Shown here one piece after another: positions 17,038-26,162 of a stretch of 64,000 nucleotides of DNA. Position 1 is the first letter of the stretch. Every line of letters starts with the position of its first letter. The position numbers and the translations under genes were made by a program. The notes beneath the pieces are model-generated. The model saw only the letters and a list, made by a program, of their open reading frames with translations, did not search any database and was not told where the DNA came from. The stretch comes from Haloarcula halobia (GTDB lineage Archaea; Halobacteriota; Halobacteria; Halobacteriales; Haloarculaceae): positions 2,170,001-2,234,000 of the forward strand of contig NZ_CP119787.1 of the NCBI RefSeq assembly GCF_029338255.1, in the 5' to 3' direction.

Positions 17038-18013
17038 AGAAACGCTAAGTGGCACAAATTACTAAGTTTTGCTGAATACACTCTCTGCAGCCAGCACGCT
17101 CTCGACAAACGAGCCCGGATGGTTCCAGATTCGGGTGAGTGTTTCTAGCCGAGGGTTGTCTCGGCGAATCCGGCATGCTGGCCAGCCCATCTTGCGTGGC
17201 TCGGGACCGGTCCCGCCAGGTCGGGACGACCCCGTCGGGCGGAAACGCGGAAAGGATTGCGACGATTGGTGTGGCGACACTGCCGACACGGAACACTCCC
17301 CCGACAACAGTCACGATCGAGGTCGCACCGGGCCGAAACGCTCCGGGATACGGTAGATCGACCGAGGGAAGTGTCACGAGAGACGCGGCCGCAGTCACGA
17401 CGAGCGTCGCGAAATGAGTCGGGCGCGTGGCCGGCGATTTCATCGTCGAGAACGGGATGGCCGTCATGGGAGAGGCGCTTTGGGCCTTCGATGCCGGCGT
17501 CGGCCTCGAAAATTTCCGCATCTCGGAGAGCCGTTCCGACGGTGTCGTCGGTCAACGACCCCTCGAAGCCTTCGTAACGACTGGATTCGACTCGACGCCG
17601 GCGACAGACGCCGAGTGCTGTGTCAAAAGGCGGCTCCGAACCGCAGTAGAGTCGACTACCTGACCCACTGTCGCCGAATTGCAGCGCGATTCGCGGGAGA
17701 TACGTCGCCAGGAAATCGACACGACGATCCAGCCGTTCGTTGATTCCCTTGCCGTCGTCTGCTTCCGTATCGCTAGCAGGGCGGGACTTGTCCACGAGGA
17801 CCACAACAGTCCATAGCGGCCTGTCTCTCGTGTCCCGACGACACACGTATCGACCGTTCGCGTGTCAAGCACTCGGACCGGGTCGTCGACGAGCGAGTTG
17901 TCTGGTTGCTGTCAGGACAGGTCTGCTGCATACAGCGTGTACGTTCAGGCAAGCACCACCGTGCTCTCTGATTCGGGTTATCGACGGTAGGAACCGAAAG
18001 ACACCGGGCCGCC
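17038..18013. other. Gene-poor stretch of about 970 bp, probably decayed coding DNA
   Basis: Frames of 80-230 codons exist on both strands, but none keeps a believable composition. On the minus strand, hydrophobic pieces (FATLVVTAAASLVTLP, GVFRVGSVATPIVAIL) lie in one frame and pieces such as RYGLLWSSWTSPALLAI in another, as expected for a frameshifted membrane protein. No complete gene can be supported. Confidence 0.4.
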
Positions 18014-19384
18014 TCACAAAACGAACGACGCCACGATGGGCACCGTGTCGATGATAACGACGCCGACGAGGCTCTGCCGTTTGACCGGCCAAGTGGGCGC
18101 GCCTTGAAGCGACTGCCACGGCTGAGCGTCCCTCTGTGTATCCGTGAACTTGTCGGGGCGCGACCCGTCGGTTTCCCGGTCTCCACGCTGGTTGTTCTCA
18201 ATCTGCTGTTGCTTGCCCTTTTTCATTTCCCGATGGATTCGAAGGAAGGAGTGATACAGCCAGAACGCGGTCAACACGATATATCCGATGAGCGGTCCAA
18301 CGTAAAATGCGCCCCACGTGAGGGCGGCGACCGGTGACGAGACGTCGATCCCAGAGAGACGGACGACCCCTTCCGCGTAGAACCGATACGCGACGTACAT
18401 TCCCGAAACGAATAGGATCGCGTTCACGTGCATCGCAAACCGGCCCAGATCACGAAACCCCCCGTGTTCGTCCGGATGGAACGGTTGGTACTGCAGGACG
18501 TCCCGCCGGAGAAGTTCGACGAAGTAGTAGATCAACACGAACACGTCGTAGAACACGGCGATGACAAACAGCGTTACGAGATTGTACGCCACGTAGGAAA
18601 TCGCCTCCCACGGCTGAAACGAGTCGAAGGTGAACGGCAACAGCAGCGGGCCGAGCGCGACCACCAGTGCGAACACGACGGACCGCGGGACCGTGATGGG
18701 ACCAGCCGCATACGAGTACCCGAGCGTATCCACCATCTCCCGGTAGAATTCGTCGTACGCCTCCCGCTTGACGATGCTCGTGTCCCCTAGCTGACTCAGG
18801 AGATGCTCCGTTTTGAGTACCAGCCCGTCGTAGACCAGATGCCCGGCGACGAGAACAAACAAAAAATAGCCGGCCTGAACGGTCACAGCGGGTTTCCCCG
18901 TCGAACCGGACATCGCTAGTACACCGTACAGCGTGTACACGGTACCGATTCCGAGCGGGAGGGCCGTTCCGAAGAACACGGTACTCCGGTGAAGCGACGA
19001 CCCACGCAGCGGGTACGTGACGAGACGGTAGATGAGATACAGCCAGACTGCTGCGAGCAGGACTCCGGGAACCAAGAGCCCGATCGGTCCCAGGTCCGGC
19101 GGTCCGACGGAAACGGACAGTCGCCCCGTTCTGATGAACCCGAAAGCGAGCGTCGGAACGTAGATTGCCAATACGGCCAGGAGAACGACAGGAAGGTTCC
19201 GGAGAACGTCTCGGGTGATCCCGGAGGTTACCTCTATCTCCGGCTTCTTCTCGGAGGACGTGCCCGAGGCGTCCGAAACCGTATCGAACGGAAAGACGGC
19301 ACAGGCGCGATAGAATGGCCCTGTCTCACCGGTCCATCGTTTCCAGTGTGACTGTCGAGCCGGCTTCGACTCGTCGGTGCCCAT
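18014..19384 (-). CDS. Multi-spanning membrane protein of unknown function
   Basis: A 456-residue protein from the ATG at 19384 (MGTDESKPARQ). A hydrophilic N-terminus of about 60 residues is followed by roughly eight hydrophobic helices (for example VVLLAVLAIYVPTLAFGF, LLVPGVLLAAVWLYLIYRL, VVFALVVALGPLLLPF, LVTLFVIAVFYDVFVLIYYF, YVGPLIGYIVLTAFWLYHSF). It ends in a long polar cytoplasmic tail rich in Q, R and D. The end runs into SLVGVVIIDTVPIVASFVL, which may be an altered C-terminus. A TATA box (AAATTATTATA) sits 24-36 nt upstream. No family is recognised. Confidence 0.75.
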   Translation of the reverse strand: MGTDESKPARQSHWKRWTGETGPFYRACAVFPFDTVSDASGTSSEKKPEIEVTSGITRDVLRNLPVVLLAVLAIYVPTLAFGFIRTGRLSVSVGPPDLGPIGLLVPGVLLAAVWLYLIYRLVTYPLRGSSLHRSTVFFGTALPLGIGTVYTLYGVLAMSGSTGKPAVTVQAGYFLFVLVAGHLVYDGLVLKTEHLLSQLGDTSIVKREAYDEFYREMVDTLGYSYAAGPITVPRSVVFALVVALGPLLLPFTFDSFQPWEAISYVAYNLVTLFVIAVFYDVFVLIYYFVELLRRDVLQYQPFHPDEHGGFRDLGRFAMHVNAILFVSGMYVAYRFYAEGVVRLSGIDVSSPVAALTWGAFYVGPLIGYIVLTAFWLYHSFLRIHREMKKGKQQQIENNQRGDRETDGSRPDKFTDTQRDAQPWQSLQGAPTWPVKRQSLVGVVIIDTVPIVASFVL

Positions 19385-19406
19385 GCTCTGTAAGGGAAAC
19401 CGGGTC

Positions 19407-19420
19407 TGTATAATAATTTG
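19407..19420 (-). promoter_or_regulatory. TATA box for the membrane protein at 18014-19384
   Basis: The minus strand reads CAAATTATTATACA about 24-36 nt before the ATG at 19384. This is the spacing expected for a leaderless haloarchaeal transcript, and it supports that ATG over the upstream in-frame one. Confidence 0.6.
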
Positions 19421-19489
19421 GACGAGGCCGTGGATTCGGGAGTTGTACATCAGGGTTAGCCGGTACAACGGGGATTGGAAGGCCCGCCT

Positions 19490-19790
19490 CCTCACGTTGG
19501 TCGCGGCGCTGCGTGATCGGACCGCGAGGCACGTGGAGGTCGACGGCCGACTCGTACCGGTCGCTCGCCAGTTCCCGCTCGACGACCTTCCAGATCCGCA
19601 CCCCCTCGAGCGGGTCGATGCCGTCGATCAGCGATCAGCCGAGGTCCTCGCGGGTCGCCTCCTGGAGGGCGTCCCAGTCGAGCCAGCGGGCTGGCACCTC
19701 GCCGGATCGGTCGCGGGCTTTCGGACAGTGCAACCGCTCCCGATGGTCGCTGGACTGCTGGGTCGCCGGCATTCGGCACCGTCACCCCCC
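19490..19790 (-). pseudogene. Remnant of a haloarchaeal protein interrupted by a stop
   Basis: Reading the minus strand in one frame gives VPARWLDWDALQEATREDLG, an in-frame TGA, then SLIDGIDPLEGVRIWKVVERELASDRYES. These segments read as one small haloarchaeal protein with a 'RWLDW..L...LIDGID' pattern, broken by a stop at about 19635. No start codon precedes it. I call it a remnant with modest confidence. Confidence 0.35.
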
Positions 19791-19848
19791 GACCGGTCGG
19801 CGGTCGGACTCGATGACCGGTAGTTGTTTATCGACCGCTCGTGACACC

Positions 19849-20013
19849 ATGCAAACGATGGTCCTCCAGTACCTCCTCCCGGCCCTGATCGGGTTCGTTT
19901 TCGTAATGGGAGCTGCCTACGCCGGCACGCTCCGGGCGTTAGAGGTCTATTTCGACCCGAACCGTCAGAGCATCTTTCTGTCAGATGACCGCGACCCTCC
20001 GAACGACCGCTAG
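19849..20013 (+). CDS. Small single-span membrane protein
   Basis: A 54-residue protein: MQTMVLQYLLPALIGFVFV begins a hydrophobic helix, then a polar tail with DDRDPPNDR. A TATA-like TTGTTTAT lies 19-26 nt upstream, consistent with a leaderless start. Role unknown. Confidence 0.5.
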   Translation: MQTMVLQYLLPALIGFVFVMGAAYAGTLRALEVYFDPNRQSIFLSDDRDPPNDR

Positions 20014-20120
20014 CGTCTGCATCCCGCTCACCCTCGACGGCCGCTGCCAGCGGTTCGACGGCACCGATGACCTGCAACTCGACGTCGGTCCCGGTAGCCA
20101 TCACACGGACGAGTCGGTCA

Positions 20121-20304
20121 CTACTCATCGATTCCCTGCCAGACGAGGCCGTCGTTCCTCCGATCGATCACTGCACGTGTGACCGAGGGGATCCGAACTG
20201 CGGTACAGTCCCCCAGCAACCCGTGCTCCGCGACGAAGTGACCGACGGCGACCTCGACATCCGGGTCATCCCACGTTTTCCCCACAGTGCTCACATTCGG
20301 CCAT
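20121..20304 (-). pseudogene. Frameshifted small zinc-finger gene
   Basis: From the ATG at 20304 the minus strand codes MAECEHCGENV. A one-base shift then restores a sensible frame, WDDPDVEVAVGHFVAEHGLLG...RNDGLVWQGIDE, to a TAG at 20121-20123. The unshifted frame stops after 12 codons. The CxxC at the start and the tail look like a small Zn-binding haloarchaeal protein. Either the gene is dead or the base call is wrong. Confidence 0.4.
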
Positions 20305-20357
20305 AGCCCAGGCTGCCAGCAGCACTGCTGAGGCGGTTATGCTGATTTACCACTGAG

Positions 20358-21086
20358 TCACCCTTCGAGAACACCCGACTCCTCGTCTCGCAGTTGGAGA
20401 TACGCTTCGGCGATGATAGCAAAACTGACTATCACGAGCGGCGTGGTCACCACGAGACTCACGAGTTGCCCAAGCGTCGGACTCACGAACGAGGCAAGCG
20501 ACCCGAGACTACTGATGAGTCCAGTCACGACGCCCACGACCAACAGCAGCGCCGCGAGCCGCCATCGATTCCCCCGTGCGATCCCCCAGCTTCGCCGCAG
20601 CGACGCCACGAGCCGGGCGTCCTCGACGGCAATCACGAACAAGGCGAACGCGAAACTCACCATGAGGAAAATTCCCGGGATAACCAGCAGGAGGAACCCG
20701 ATGAACGTCGCGATGCTGATGACGATGTTCGCACCGACAGCACTCAGCAGCGCCCGACCGATTCGCCGCGTGAACAGCGATCCGGTGACCGTGCCGCTGT
20801 CGGGCCCCTCCCGTGTGAACGCCCGTGCGGCGGCGATGTAGATCACCATACCGAATACGATGGCCGCGAACGCGAGCGCTCCTGCCACAGCACTCGGGAG
20901 GGGTAGCGTCAACCCAATCTGTCCTTGTTGCTGGACTCCAGGGGGCAGCTGGTCGGCGACAATCGTGTTCACCGAGCTGGTAAACAGCAGTACATAGACG
21001 GCGGTGAGGGCCATCAGTGCGATTCCAACCGGAGAGAGACTCCGGCGAACACCGTTGCTAATTGCACGGCCAATCTGGAGGGCCAT
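20358..21086 (-). CDS. Polytopic membrane protein (DUF7847-like)
   Basis: A 242-residue protein with about six membrane helices. It starts MALQIGRAISNGVRRSLS and contains TAVYVLLFTSSVNTIVAD, AVAGALAFAAIVFGMVIYIAAARAF, the central VISIATFIGFLLLVIPGIFLM, an acidic-basic loop EDARLVASLRRSWGIARGNRWRL, then two more helices. The pattern of an amphipathic loop after a VIPGIFL helix is shared with haloarchaeal DUF7544/DUF7847 and the membrane part of GDPD proteins. Function is unknown. The upstream in-frame extension from 21230 was discarded as it lacks membrane or coding character. Confidence 0.8.
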   Translation of the reverse strand: MALQIGRAISNGVRRSLSPVGIALMALTAVYVLLFTSSVNTIVADQLPPGVQQQGQIGLTLPLPSAVAGALAFAAIVFGMVIYIAAARAFTREGPDSGTVTGSLFTRRIGRALLSAVGANIVISIATFIGFLLLVIPGIFLMVSFAFALFVIAVEDARLVASLRRSWGIARGNRWRLAALLLVVGVVTGLISSLGSLASFVSPTLGQLVSLVVTTPLVIVSFAIIAEAYLQLRDEESGVLEG

Positions 21087-21320
21087 GGCACATGTGCTCG
21101 GGAAGGTGTGAAAAAATCTCCGCCTCGCAACAGGTCGGAAACGATTCACCTCGATGGACCGACACCAACCAACCGTCCTGTCTGGTGCCTGTCGAGATGG
21201 ATGCTTCTTGGCTGACCCCGACTTAATCACTGTGGGGGTGACAGAGTACGTCTCGAGATGTATCTATCCGGTGTGAGTGCCGAGCGCTGTTGGTCGATCG
21301 GAGTGCATAGCAAGGAGGTC

Positions 21321-21779
21321 TCAGGTATTCCAACCACCGTACTCGGTGGAGAATTCACGGCCTGTACGATCTTCCGGGTGTAACCCGAAGAGGCGAAACT
21401 CGACCTCTTCGAACGGAACTCCCCAGATGCCGAAATCCGGTGGGAACTCCGCGTTTGCAGCCAAACTTGCGTAGGCTTTCTCTTCGTCTTCGGTGTCGAT
21501 CTCGTATATCTCGCCCGTGATAACGACACTCCGCCAGATGGAGTCATCATCGGTATCCTGCTCGTAGACGGTGAGGCAAACATTCGGATTGTCATCAATG
21601 ACCGCAGTTTTCCTGCCTTCGTACCCGCCACCCCACTGCATCGGGAAGATCGGTTGCGATACGTCATATCCAAATGATATCGGAATGGCGTATGGGATGT
21701 CTCCGTCGACCATCGCGAGTACGCCAACCCCGTTCCGAATGAGCATCTCGTCGATCTCGTCTGTCTCTAATTCTCTCAT
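21321..21779 (-). CDS. Pyridoxamine 5'-phosphate oxidase family flavin-binding protein
   Basis: A 152-residue split-barrel protein. MRELETDEIDEMLIRNGVGVLAMVDGDIPYAIPISFGYD is the usual start of the PPOX_2 (nitroimidazole-resistance NimA-like) group. YEGRKTAVIDDNPNVCLTVYE and the WRSVVITGEIYEI strand follow. Members bind FMN or F420 as dimers; the substrate here is unknown. A TATA-like AT-rich box lies 24-32 nt upstream, in a region shared with the divergent gene at 21892. Confidence 0.85.
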   Translation of the reverse strand: MRELETDEIDEMLIRNGVGVLAMVDGDIPYAIPISFGYDVSQPIFPMQWGGGYEGRKTAVIDDNPNVCLTVYEQDTDDDSIWRSVVITGEIYEIDTEDEEKAYASLAANAEFPPDFGIWGVPFEEVEFRLFGLHPEDRTGREFSTEYGGWNT

Positions 21780-21891
21780 ATCTGAACGTTACAGAGTAGT
21801 ATGGTTAATCCTGTGGCCGATACCCTTATCTCAAGCATCCAACGAAAGGTAATTTTTATGTGAGATGGATTGGTCCGTTGTGGTGTCACGT

Positions 21892-22311
21892 ATGACACGT
21901 GCACTCAAAGGCTCAGGATTCCTTGGATTGGCCGTGATGATGGTCGTCGGGATGCATCAGTTCGTTCTCCTGGCAGGTGGGAACGGGGTTCCACCGTGGA
22001 TGATCGGTGGGCACGCCCACCTGGGAGTCTTGTCAATCCTTGCGATCGTCATGGGATTCGCGGTCCCGGCGTTAGGCATTACTGGCACGCTTCGAACTGC
22101 AGTCACTGGTCTGTTTATCGCCGGTCAGTGGGGTATTCCGGGGATTGTGTGGCTCGGTGAGGGATTTGGCCTCGGGTTCCTGATGCCGACAGGATTCCTC
22201 TGGGGCACTGCCCTGATTGTATCGATGCTTATCATGTTCTACAAATCAGTCACCCAGTCTGCTAACGCTACTGGGGGTGGCTCGGCTGGGTTTGCTCCGA
22301 CCGACGATTAA
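21892..22311 (+). CDS. Four-helix membrane protein of unknown function
   Basis: A 139-residue protein with four hydrophobic helices and histidines at GMHQF and GGHAHLG near helix ends. The start at 21892 (MTRALKGSG) is preferred to the ATG at 21865. A TATA element (AATTTTTATG) at 21851-21860 would place the transcript start after the earlier ATG. It is divergent from the PPOX gene. The paired histidines could bind heme or metal, but this is only a guess. Confidence 0.6.
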   Translation: MTRALKGSGFLGLAVMMVVGMHQFVLLAGGNGVPPWMIGGHAHLGVLSILAIVMGFAVPALGITGTLRTAVTGLFIAGQWGIPGIVWLGEGFGLGFLMPTGFLWGTALIVSMLIMFYKSVTQSANATGGGSAGFAPTDD

Positions 22312-22513
22312 TCCCTGATCGGCTCCCGCTCGATATCAGTACTGGGGCCGATATCATCAACAGCGTCAGAACTCCCCCTGATGCTTTCCTCACAGTGGGT
22401 CTGAGGCCCGTTGCGTGACTGTCTACTCCGGATTGTCGAGACATCCTATCATCCAGTTCGTTGATGCTATTGAGTGGTACGTAGTCTATTTGGGCTTATT
22501 TCGTTAGAGGACA

Positions 22514-23122
22514 CTACAGTTCGACCCCCGCTCCGTTCGGCGGGTCTCGAAAGGAACCGGTGGGGTTCCCGATAGCAGGATCCACCTGTCGAGCCACGTC
22601 TCTGGGATCGAGATTCACCAACGGATGCTCCTGCGTCTCCTTGGCTGACCGCTCGTGCCGTTGTTCATGTACCCGCGAGTACGGCACCGTCGATAACCAC
22701 TCCACCAGTTCCTCCGGCGACTCCCGCAACACCTCGAAAAAGTGCACGAGGTGCTCGTCGATAGTGATGCAGATGAGCGAGACATTCGGGACTTCATAGA
22801 GTGCAAGCAACGACTCTTCATCCAGGACAGCGACCTCGTCGAGGACGGCGATGAACTGCTCGTCACTCTCACGAAGTTCCTCGATATACATCGACGTTGG
22901 CGTGCCCTCGGTCCGGAGATCGGCGCCAACACCGACCTCGCGAGCGTCGACGAGGTCGTCGTACCGGTGGCCTTCGTTGCAGGCCTTGCAATAGACCGAC
23001 GGACCGTCATTGTCCACGAGGCGAGTGTGTCCCTTCGGGCACCGTATCCGCCACCCCAGTGCAATCCGATCCTGGATTGCTTGGTCTGTGTTCGTCAGAG
23101 ACGTGCGCTCATTCGAGTGCAT
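22514..23122 (-). CDS. Zinc-ribbon protein, last gene of a three-gene set
   Basis: A 202-residue protein starting MHSNERTSLTNTDQ. Residues 24-55 carry a ribbon (CPKGHTRLVDNDGPSVYCKAC) followed by an alpha/beta domain (EQFIAVLDEVAVLDEESLLALYEVPNVSLICITID) and an acidic tail. Its ATG overlaps the stop of the 49-residue zinc-finger gene by 14 bases, so the two are translated together. Similar Zn-ribbon proteins are common in haloarchaeal accessory regions. Function unknown. Confidence 0.65.
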   Translation of the reverse strand: MHSNERTSLTNTDQAIQDRIALGWRIRCPKGHTRLVDNDGPSVYCKACNEGHRYDDLVDAREVGVGADLRTEGTPTSMYIEELRESDEQFIAVLDEVAVLDEESLLALYEVPNVSLICITIDEHLVHFFEVLRESPEELVEWLSTVPYSRVHEQRHERSAKETQEHPLVNLDPRDVARQVDPAIGNPTGSFRDPPNGAGVEL

Positions 23123-23258
23123 GGCCCACCTGTTCGTGGTCGGCGATTGACTGGCAGCGCGGGCAAGCGACGACCCCTGAAAGCGTATCCGTGAAGGGGT
23201 ATCCACAGGCCCGACACCGATACTCGATCGCAATCGTACTGCGAGATGCCTTACTCAT
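23109..23258 (-). CDS. Tiny two-knuckle zinc-finger protein
   Basis: A 49-residue protein, MSKASRSTIAIEYRCRACGYPF...GVVACPRCQSIADHEQ, with two CxxC knuckles 16 residues apart. It overlaps both neighbours (8 bases with the upstream 69-residue gene, 14 with the downstream 202-residue gene), which is strong evidence that the three are one translational unit. Confidence 0.7.
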   Translation of the reverse strand: MSKASRSTIAIEYRCRACGYPFTDTLSGVVACPRCQSIADHEQVGHALE

Positions 23259-23460
23259 CGCCCGCCTCCGAGATCTTCTGGCAGTACTCGGCTGCGGCTG
23301 CAGCGGCCGTCTCACCGTGACCTTCGACAGCGGCGCCGCCCTGCGTGGCGAGCCAGCCACCGTCGTCCCGCTCCTTGAGTACGAACGTGGTCCAGTGCTC
23401 GTGGTGCGTGTGGAGTTCGGTCCGTTTGTGGACCGTCCTGTCGTCGTCGGTCGTCCCCAT
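23251..23460 (-). CDS. Small haloarchaeal protein, first of a three-gene set
   Basis: A 69-residue protein, MGTTDDDRTVHKRTELHTHH...WTTFVLKERDDGGWLATQGG, with an alanine-rich C-terminal helix. It reads like a compact beta-beta-alpha domain (FVLKERDDGGWLATQGGAAVEGHG) reminiscent of HicB-like small folds, though I would not assign a family. First gene of the overlapping trio. Confidence 0.65.
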   Translation of the reverse strand: MGTTDDDRTVHKRTELHTHHEHWTTFVLKERDDGGWLATQGGAAVEGHGETAAAAAAEYCQKISEAGDE

Positions 23461-23698
23461 AGACGGACAGAGCAAGTGGTAATGAAAAGGACGCAGCCAT
23501 GGATGTAGAGTGGAAGTGAAAGTAGAGAGTAGCCCACGATCTACTTTCTGAGCAACTGGTGACGACAGTAGTTTCATCGTTTCAGGGTTGCCTCCGGTTG
23601 GAACGATCCGTAGAATCGCTCGGCGAACTTGCAGTAGCACGAAAGAATATATTTCGAATAGTCTGGCGGCGCTACCGACTTCCCACACCCGGATCGCA

Positions 23699-24826
23699 TC
23701 ACCGAGAGGGGTTCTCGATTGACCGGCGCAGCCACGGCTCGAAGGCGATGTCGCCTTCGATATCGTCTCCCCGCCCCACTTCTCGATCAGCGGGATTCCG
23801 CCGACCATCGGGTCCGCCTGGTCCACTGGCATGCCCCCACCAATTGTCGGTCGCATCAAGCGTGCCATCGTCCCTGTTGAATGCCCCTAGGCGCGTATTC
23901 CCGGCGATATCGTTGAAGTCGACGGTAGTCTCGTCGGCCGCAACCTTGACTTCGATTCCCAAATTGTTGTCTGCAATCACGTTCTCGGTCGCGAGATATC
24001 CGGTCCCATCGGCTTCGACCTCAAACCCGACGCCGTCGAAGTCCGAGTCCGGATCCGACAACACCCTCGCCAACTCGTTCCCACGCACGTCGACGTCTTC
24101 GGGCACTTTACCGTGGTTCCCAGTACCTCGAATCACGACACCGAATCCGTAGGCAGTCACCTCCTCGGCGATGTCCCTCGTGACGTTGTCCTCGACGACA
24201 GCCCCGGTAACGTTCCCCTGGATACTGATGGCGGCAGCGCCCCCGACGTCCTCGTTGCGCAGGTTCCGCACCAGATTCTGGCGTACAGTCGGAGCCTCGA
24301 CCGCCTCGTCTCCGGCGCCACCGAAGATGTTGATCCCATCGACACCGTAGAACCCGCCACCGGGATCATCCCGCTCGAAGTCACGCACGATGTTGTTCTC
24401 GATAACGACGTCGTCAGGCGCGTTGCTGGCTCTGACAGCCTCAGAGGTCTGAGTGCTTTCTGCTGCCGGTGGTGTCACCTCAAATCCGTCCAGCACAGTC
24501 TCATCGGCAGAGAGAACTACCTGCCCTCCGACGGTTGCCTCGTCACCACGGTCGCCATCGCCAGGTGTCCCACTGTTGGGGCCCGCAAGGGTGAGACCGC
24601 TCACGTTGACCGTGATATCCTCGTTGTAGGTGCCTGCTTCGACGCAAATCGTGTCATCGGAGTCCGCACTGTTGATCGCCGCCTGGATAGAATCACCATC
24701 ACTTACAATCGCATCACAGTGCTGGCTTGCACCGGCAAGGCCACTATACGCAGTACTTGCAACGATCGTGCCGCCGAGTGCTTGCAGAACTGTCCGTCGT
24801 CGAACCTGGTTGGTATCACGGGTCAT
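23699..24826 (-). CDS. Tat-exported right-handed beta-helix protein (NosD/PbH1 type)
   Basis: A 375-residue protein with a twin-arginine signal (RRRTVLQALGG) and cleavage near GLAGAS. The mature part opens with SIQAAINSADSDDTICVEAGTY, the classic entry to parallel beta-helix repeats. Repeated VxxN(I/L)V turns follow (VIENNIVRDF, VRQNLVRNL, VVEDNVTRDI, ATENVIADN). It ends at DNWWGHASGPGGPDGR, the usual C-terminal marker of these proteins. It is likely a folded secreted or surface protein, possibly acting on polysaccharide; no catalytic residues can be assigned. The start at 24826 places the twin arginines correctly. Confidence 0.85.
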   Translation of the reverse strand: MTRDTNQVRRRTVLQALGGTIVASTAYSGLAGASQHCDAIVSDGDSIQAAINSADSDDTICVEAGTYNEDITVNVSGLTLAGPNSGTPGDGDRGDEATVGGQVVLSADETVLDGFEVTPPAAESTQTSEAVRASNAPDDVVIENNIVRDFERDDPGGGFYGVDGINIFGGAGDEAVEAPTVRQNLVRNLRNEDVGGAAAISIQGNVTGAVVEDNVTRDIAEEVTAYGFGVVIRGTGNHGKVPEDVDVRGNELARVLSDPDSDFDGVGFEVEADGTGYLATENVIADNNLGIEVKVAADETTVDFNDIAGNTRLGAFNRDDGTLDATDNWWGHASGPGGPDGRRNPADREVGRGDDIEGDIAFEPWLRRSIENPSR

Positions 24827-25330
24827 AAGTTGTCGATTCACCCGTTGCCGGGTGACTCGTATATGTAATTGACACAACTTGAGTTTAAATAACTATTGGT
24901 ATACTAACCATTCGACCAGCCTCAGACGAACACCTGTGGGATTGAAGCGCTGGATACTGATCTCTTCAAGCTCCCGACGAACTGGGCACAGACGAACCGA
25001 TGAGGGATTGATATATTGGCACCGATCCGAGATTCCCTGCTGACAGTCTTTGTTTCGGACTAGTTCTTTGAATTAATACTCACCTCATGCCCGGGAGAAC
25101 AGTTGCACGTTTTTACAAAAACGCGAAATCGTGCCGATACCGGGTCGCTCTATCACTCGAATCTCGCGTCTCCGGGAACGAATCAGTCCGTCTGTAGTCT
25201 TGAAGTTGCAAATCTTCAGCGACGAACGAAGCAGCCGAAGGGCTCAGTATACTGCCTGCAAAGGCTACAAATTGATTTTGTGTCTTAGGTGATTCTTTAT
25301 TTACTCCGCGACTACGCCCATTCAAGAACA
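24827..25330. other. AT-richer gap of about 500 bp without a supported gene
   Basis: Base composition drops below the window average. Frames on both strands lack coding character. The only signals are the TATA-like element at 25294-25303 serving the small gene at 25331 and AT-rich DNA near 24885-24905 upstream of the beta-helix gene. Confidence 0.45.
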
Positions 25331-25528
25331 ATGAGTCCGCTCCAAACACTCTACCCGTTCGTTTTGATTCTGCTGAATATCGTAACGGGATGGCTCCTCT
25401 ACAACCCAGTTGGATCCGACCTCGCAGTAATCTGTTTGTGCGCGGGTCTACTTGTCGGCCTGACCACGCTCGGCCGAACAGCTGGCCGGTGTGCCGATAA
25501 ATATTTGAGACGAACACCTACTAAGTAG
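25331..25528 (+). CDS. Small two-helix membrane protein
   Basis: A 65-residue protein: SPLQTLYPFVLILLNIVTGW and SDLAVICLCAGLLVGLTTL form two membrane helices, with a basic tail. A TATA element (TCTTTATTTA, 25294-25303) lies 28-37 nt upstream. No family recognised. Confidence 0.55.
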   Translation: MSPLQTLYPFVLILLNIVTGWLLYNPVGSDLAVICLCAGLLVGLTTLGRTAGRCADKYLRRTPTK

Positions 25529-25634
25529 TCTCTTCTCTCGGCTACCACCAAAACGAAGCGAATCTGCAGTAACGACTTCACACAGGAGTCGCGATCCGGT
25601 CAGTCGAGACGATGTAGTCAGCAGACGACTGTTG

Positions 25635-26162
25635 TCAGCTTTCTCGACGGAAGTGGCGACTGTGACGGTCCGTATCCCCACGACGTCGGCGTGTCGCCAC
25701 CTCACCGCCCCGATTGAAGAGTCGAGACGTGAACGGTGCGAGACCCGCGCCGACGAGCAACAGACCACCGGCGGCAAGCAAGAACGGCTCTGCACCGAGA
25801 ACGAACATGACGGTATCGCCCTCGAATCCAGCGCGCTGCATGGAGAACTCTCGGTAGAGCGGCCTCGGGGACTGAACCAGATTGAATACCGCCCGAACTG
25901 CGTAGAACAGCACGATTCCGCCCACGACGACCGAGATACTCGACAGGCGTTTCCAACGAAGTCCGGCGACCACACTCCCGACACCAAGCGCCCCCAACTG
26001 AACGAGCAGCACCTCTTCATGATTCAGGCTTCCATCCCAGCCGGACATAATGGTCCCTTCGTATCCCGGTGCGACGTGGATCAACCCCTGAGAGACGCCG
26101 ATCCCGATGGCCGCAAACCCAGCGATAGCCAACGCCAGCGGGACGAATCGATGGTGATTCAT
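25635..26162 (-). CDS. Four-helix membrane protein
   Basis: A 175-residue protein starting MNHHRFVPLALAIAGF, with four hydrophobic helices and a basic C-terminal tail (TRRRRGDTDRHSRHFRR). A clear TATA box (ATATTTTATC on the minus strand, 26187-26196) is 25-34 nt upstream of the ATG at 26162, which supports this start over the in-frame one at 26204. Function unknown. Confidence 0.65.
   Translation of the reverse strand: MNHHRFVPLALAIAGFAAIGIGVSQGLIHVAPGYEGTIMSGWDGSLNHEEVLLVQLGALGVGSVVAGLRWKRLSSISVVVGGIVLFYAVRAVFNLVQSPRPLYREFSMQRAGFEGDTVMFVLGAEPFLLAAGGLLLVGAGLAPFTSRLFNRGGEVATRRRRGDTDRHSRHFRRES

Noticed and set aside
17145-17846. 233-codon minus-strand frame in the gene-poor stretch
   Set aside because: Composition changes along its length and no fold or start is evident. 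Competing frames on both strands look equally (un)likely.
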